Shown piece after piece: positions 61,857-64,000 of a stretch of 64,000 bases of DNA. Within the stretch, counting starts at the first letter, position 1, and every line of letters starts with the position of its first letter. The stretch lies in NCBI RefSeq assembly GCF_934668725.1, contig NZ_CAKUOF010000009.1, forward strand, positions 124,001-188,000, read 5' to 3'. The DNA comes from an uncultured Dysgonomonas sp. (GTDB taxonomy: Bacteria > Bacteroidota > Bacteroidia > Bacteroidales > Dysgonomonadaceae). The notes below the pieces were generated by a model. That model was not told the origin of the DNA. It saw only the letters and a program-made list of their open reading frames with translations, and made no database searches. Made by a program: the position numbers and the translations under genes.

Positions 61857-62225
61857 ATGGATATTATGGAAGGTAAAAAGAAATCGCGAGAAAAAGCGAT
61901 CCCCAGAGGTAGACCGGCAAAGAAAAAAGAGAATCTATCCTGTTCTATTAATCTGAAACTGACCGAACAAGATTTTAATTCGGTGAAAAAAAAAGCGGAA
62001 AAGTTGGGGATGAAAGCTACACAGTACGCACGGGAAATGGTACTAAAGGGAAGTGTCAAATTACGATTTAGCCTCGAAGATCTGGATTTAATGCGTAAAC
62101 TCTCGGGAATGGCAAATAACCTGAACCAGATTGCTAAACAGGCTAACAAATCGGGATTCTCCAACTCAGCTATGGAGGTAATCATGATAACCGAACAAAT
62201 AAGGAGGCTGCTGAATGATCGCTAA
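61857..62225 (+). CDS. MobC-like relaxosome protein
   Basis: A 122-residue basic protein: Lys/Arg-rich N-terminus (KKKSREKAIPRGRPAKKK), ribbon-helix-helix part (SINLKLTEQDFNSVKKKAEKLGMKATQYAREMVLKG) and the MobC helix (LMRKLSGMANNLNQIAKQANKSGFSNSA). It should bind oriT DNA and recruit the relaxase. Overlaps the relaxase start by 11 bases. A later Met at 61866 is also possible. Confidence 0.9.
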   Translation: MDIMEGKKKSREKAIPRGRPAKKKENLSCSINLKLTEQDFNSVKKKAEKLGMKATQYAREMVLKGSVKLRFSLEDLDLMRKLSGMANNLNQIAKQANKSGFSNSAMEVIMITEQIRRLLNDR

Positions 62226-63507
62226 GAATATCAAAGGGAAATCATTCAGGGGATGTGTCCGTTATGTACTGAACGATTCACACGAGTTACTGGAAGCGGA
62301 GGGAGTGCTTGCGGATAGTGCCAAAAGTATTATCCGCAGCTTCGCCATGCAACGCTCGGGCAGGAAGGAGATAAAGCAGCCTGTCGGACATATCCCGATA
62401 TCATTTTCGCCTGAAGACAGCCACAGGCTGACTTGTAACTTCATGCTTCAACTGGTAAGGGAGTATATGGAGGAAATGGGTATTAAAAATACGCAGTATA
62501 TTATTGTCAGGCATCATAATACGGAGAATGAGCATTTGCATATTGTGTATAACCGTATTGATAATAACTTAAAACTAATCTCTGTTAATAATGATTACAA
62601 ACGCAATGTTAAGACCTGTAAGAAGCTAAAGGATAAATATAATCTGACGTATGGTAAGGGAAAAGACCGGGTTAAAAGAGAGAAGCTCAATGATCCGGAT
62701 AAGGTGAAATATTATATCTATGATACTATAAAAGCTGTTTTACCTAGTTGTAAAGTGCCTGCTGATTTACGTTTTTCTCTAAAAAAATATGGAATTGAGC
62801 TTGAATATAAATTCAAACGAGGTACCAATCAGATCGAAGGTGTATCGTTTCGGTATAACAATATTGCTTTTAAAGGCTCGCAAATTGATCGCAAATTCAG
62901 TTTCGGAAATCTAAAAAAGGAGTTTGAGGAGAATATTAAATTACTACAGGTACAAGCCAAAGAGGAGCAAAGCTACGTTTCAAAAGAAAAGAAACAAGCA
63001 ATAAGAGAGCCGCAGGTACAGCAAGAACAGCCACCTAAAGTACAATCTCAAACTGAAAATAAACCGAAAGGACACACGATTGGGGGAGTAGAATTAACAC
63101 TACAGCAGTGGCAAATTCTGGAAGAGGGTGGTTTTATTTATCTGGAAGGGATAAAAAAGAAGGATGATAGTGGAAATTTTTCTTCCTATGTATTCCTGAA
63201 TGATGAAAAGGACAAAGCTTTTTCGTCTAAGGAGAATCCGGATGAGTTTGTTAAATATGGTAGGTATGAAATGCGGATTCGGGATAAAATCCTTGTAGAA
63301 AATGGCTATATAACAAAAGCCAAAGTTAAATGGTGGCGTGGTGTTGACTTTGCTTATCCTTACCTCTGGAAAGAAAATAAAGGGGATACTGAGTATAGGG
63401 AATCGTGGAGTGATCCGAGGATATTTAAAGAAAAGGATAATAAGTCGCAAAAAGAAAATCAAGGTAATAAATCAATTATCAAAAGACAGAGACCGAAAAT
63501 CGGATAG
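62215..63507 (+). CDS. Relaxase / mobilisation nuclease (MobP-type)
   Basis: A 430-residue relaxase: N-terminal CVRYVLNDSHELL with the candidate nicking Tyr17, and the metal-binding HHNTENEHLHIVYNRID at 100-116 (three-His motif). The C-terminal half (RGTNQIEGVSFRYNNIAFKGSQIDRKFS) has the usual relaxase domain end, then a variable Gln/Lys-rich linker and a charged tail. It should nick oriT and lead the strand through a helper mating machine. Together with MobC it makes the element mobilisable. Confidence 0.92.
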   Translation: MIAKNIKGKSFRGCVRYVLNDSHELLEAEGVLADSAKSIIRSFAMQRSGRKEIKQPVGHIPISFSPEDSHRLTCNFMLQLVREYMEEMGIKNTQYIIVRHHNTENEHLHIVYNRIDNNLKLISVNNDYKRNVKTCKKLKDKYNLTYGKGKDRVKREKLNDPDKVKYYIYDTIKAVLPSCKVPADLRFSLKKYGIELEYKFKRGTNQIEGVSFRYNNIAFKGSQIDRKFSFGNLKKEFEENIKLLQVQAKEEQSYVSKEKKQAIREPQVQQEQPPKVQSQTENKPKGHTIGGVELTLQQWQILEEGGFIYLEGIKKKDDSGNFSSYVFLNDEKDKAFSSKENPDEFVKYGRYEMRIRDKILVENGYITKAKVKWWRGVDFAYPYLWKENKGDTEYRESWSDPRIFKEKDNKSQKENQGNKSIIKRQRPKIG

Positions 63508-63629
63508 TTTTTTTGTAATATGGGGATAATATGTTTCGTGAAAGTATATATGTAGGTAAAGAAATGAGACTCTATATTAAACTCTATCAAGGAAGAATAA
63601 ATTATTATTTTTACTAACGCAGTTTTTTT

Positions 63630-63734
63630 ATGGAAAAAGAATTTTATTTTGAAAGTATTAAGAAAAAAGCCTTAGAACAATTCAAATCAGGCAAATTTTT
63701 ACTAGGAAAAGATGGAGTCTTTGCTCCTTTTTAA
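63630..63734 (+). pseudogene. 5' remnant of an IS256-family transposase
   Basis: ATG 63630 opens a 34-residue frame (MEKEFYFESIKKKALEQFKS, then GKFLLGKDGVFAPF) and a stop. It is the standard N-terminus of IS256-type transposases, which usually run MKxxFDFExIKxKALEQLRSGKSLxGKDGxFAPLLK for about 400 residues. The frame is cut right after FAP-F by TAA, and no continuation is seen downstream. Confidence 0.7.
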
Positions 63735-64000
63735 GTAATATCTGAGTAAATTACACGAATTTACTGTATATTTTTAGAGTATCAAATATATACACCTCGA
63801 AGTTGTTTAAACAGGTAGATTTTGGTATGCTATTTTAAGGTATACCCTATTTCTGATATACATAAAGACTATAAAAAGCTTCGCCCTGGAAAAAGGTTTG
63901 TTCTTGTTGATATTATTCCTTAACGCTAGTCAGAAATGTTGTTACTCCCTTAGATAGATGTTTCCCTTTGATTAAAGTAAAATTGAATCATTGATTATAC
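63735..64000. other. Gene-free right edge of the window
   Basis: No gene is recognised. A short inverted word pair, GGTATGCT...AAGGTATACC near 63,821-63,844, is the only structure seen. Confidence 0.4.

Noticed and set aside
61448..61876. 142-residue open frame before the mob genes
   Set aside because: Frames also exist on the opposite strand over the same bases; amino-acid pattern is not protein-like; better explained as conserved non-coding DNA.
1..64000. CRISPR array, rRNA and tRNA genes
   Set aside because: No regular direct repeats with spacers, no ribosomal RNA signature sequence and no convincing tRNA cloverleaf were found on reading.

Overview
The window looks like a chromosomal segment of a low-GC Bacteroidota. 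Evidence is a SusD-type outer-membrane lipoprotein, CotH-kinase, PorT-like and OmpA-like envelope proteins, many TAnnTTTG promoter boxes (the Bacteroidota -7 element) placed 12-35 bases before starts, and conjugative-transposon genes of the Bacteroides type (ParA, DUF3408, MobC/relaxase, tyrosine recombinases). The genus is inferred only; a Dysgonomonadaceae-type member (Dysgonomonas-like) would fit.

Layout. (1) 1-21,200 is mostly core-like: the end of a SusD gene, a histidine phosphatase, a CotH-like kinase, an outer-membrane barrel, an S41 protease pair, a VIT-family transporter, a small XRE/VOC pair, an OmpA lipoprotein, a redox operon (DUF6132, rhodanese, YgaP-like membrane protein, thioredoxin, MarR-like regulator, C-GCAxxG-C-C protein) under a promoter covered by a 15-bp palindrome, and an RND efflux operon (TolC, adaptor, pump, PII-like protein, DUF2892 protein). 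(2) 21,594-24,342 holds an HxlR regulator divergent from a UvrA-like ABC ATPase. (3) 24,890-34,302 is a defence-like island: two DUF4143 ATPases, a Fic/DUF4172 remnant, a Dam-type DNA methylase coupled to a DGQHR protein with a C-terminal HEPN-like motif, and, converging on them, a tightly overlapping four-gene operon (HARE-HTH/Nudix-like/P-loop kinase fusion, methyltransferase, SIR2-like NADase, HAM1-like NTP pyrophosphatase). I regard this operon as the best candidate for an undescribed system. (4) 34,496-35,480 is a non-coding, AT-rich unit of about 1 kb bounded by long inverted repeats. (5) 35,600-41,850 has YciI, AraC, DUF4396, an HTH pair, two paralogous unknown genes, an MNT-HEPN protein and a VOC protein. 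(6) 41,970-63,730 is mobile-element territory: a recombinase fragment, two tandem tyrosine recombinases, a RhuM-like protein, a Kiwa anti-phage pair (KwaA/KwaB) followed by a PHP-ATPase, an envelope locus (transglutaminase-like lipoprotein, O-antigen-ligase-like protein, Cys-rich lipoprotein), an AbiEii remnant, a second HTH pair paralogous to the first, a short tra module, and a MobC/relaxase pair ending near an IS256-type transposase remnant.

How the parts may work together. The island at 27.6-34.3 kb combines DNA modification, nucleotide-pool enzymes and an NAD-consuming effector, the logic expected of an abortive-infection or modified-nucleotide system; this is inference. The mobile region keeps genes for integration and mobilisation (recombinases, relaxase, MobC, ParA) but none for a mating apparatus, so it looks like a mobilisable or decayed element carrying defence cargo. 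All family calls come from reading translated sequence and known motifs; no search was run.
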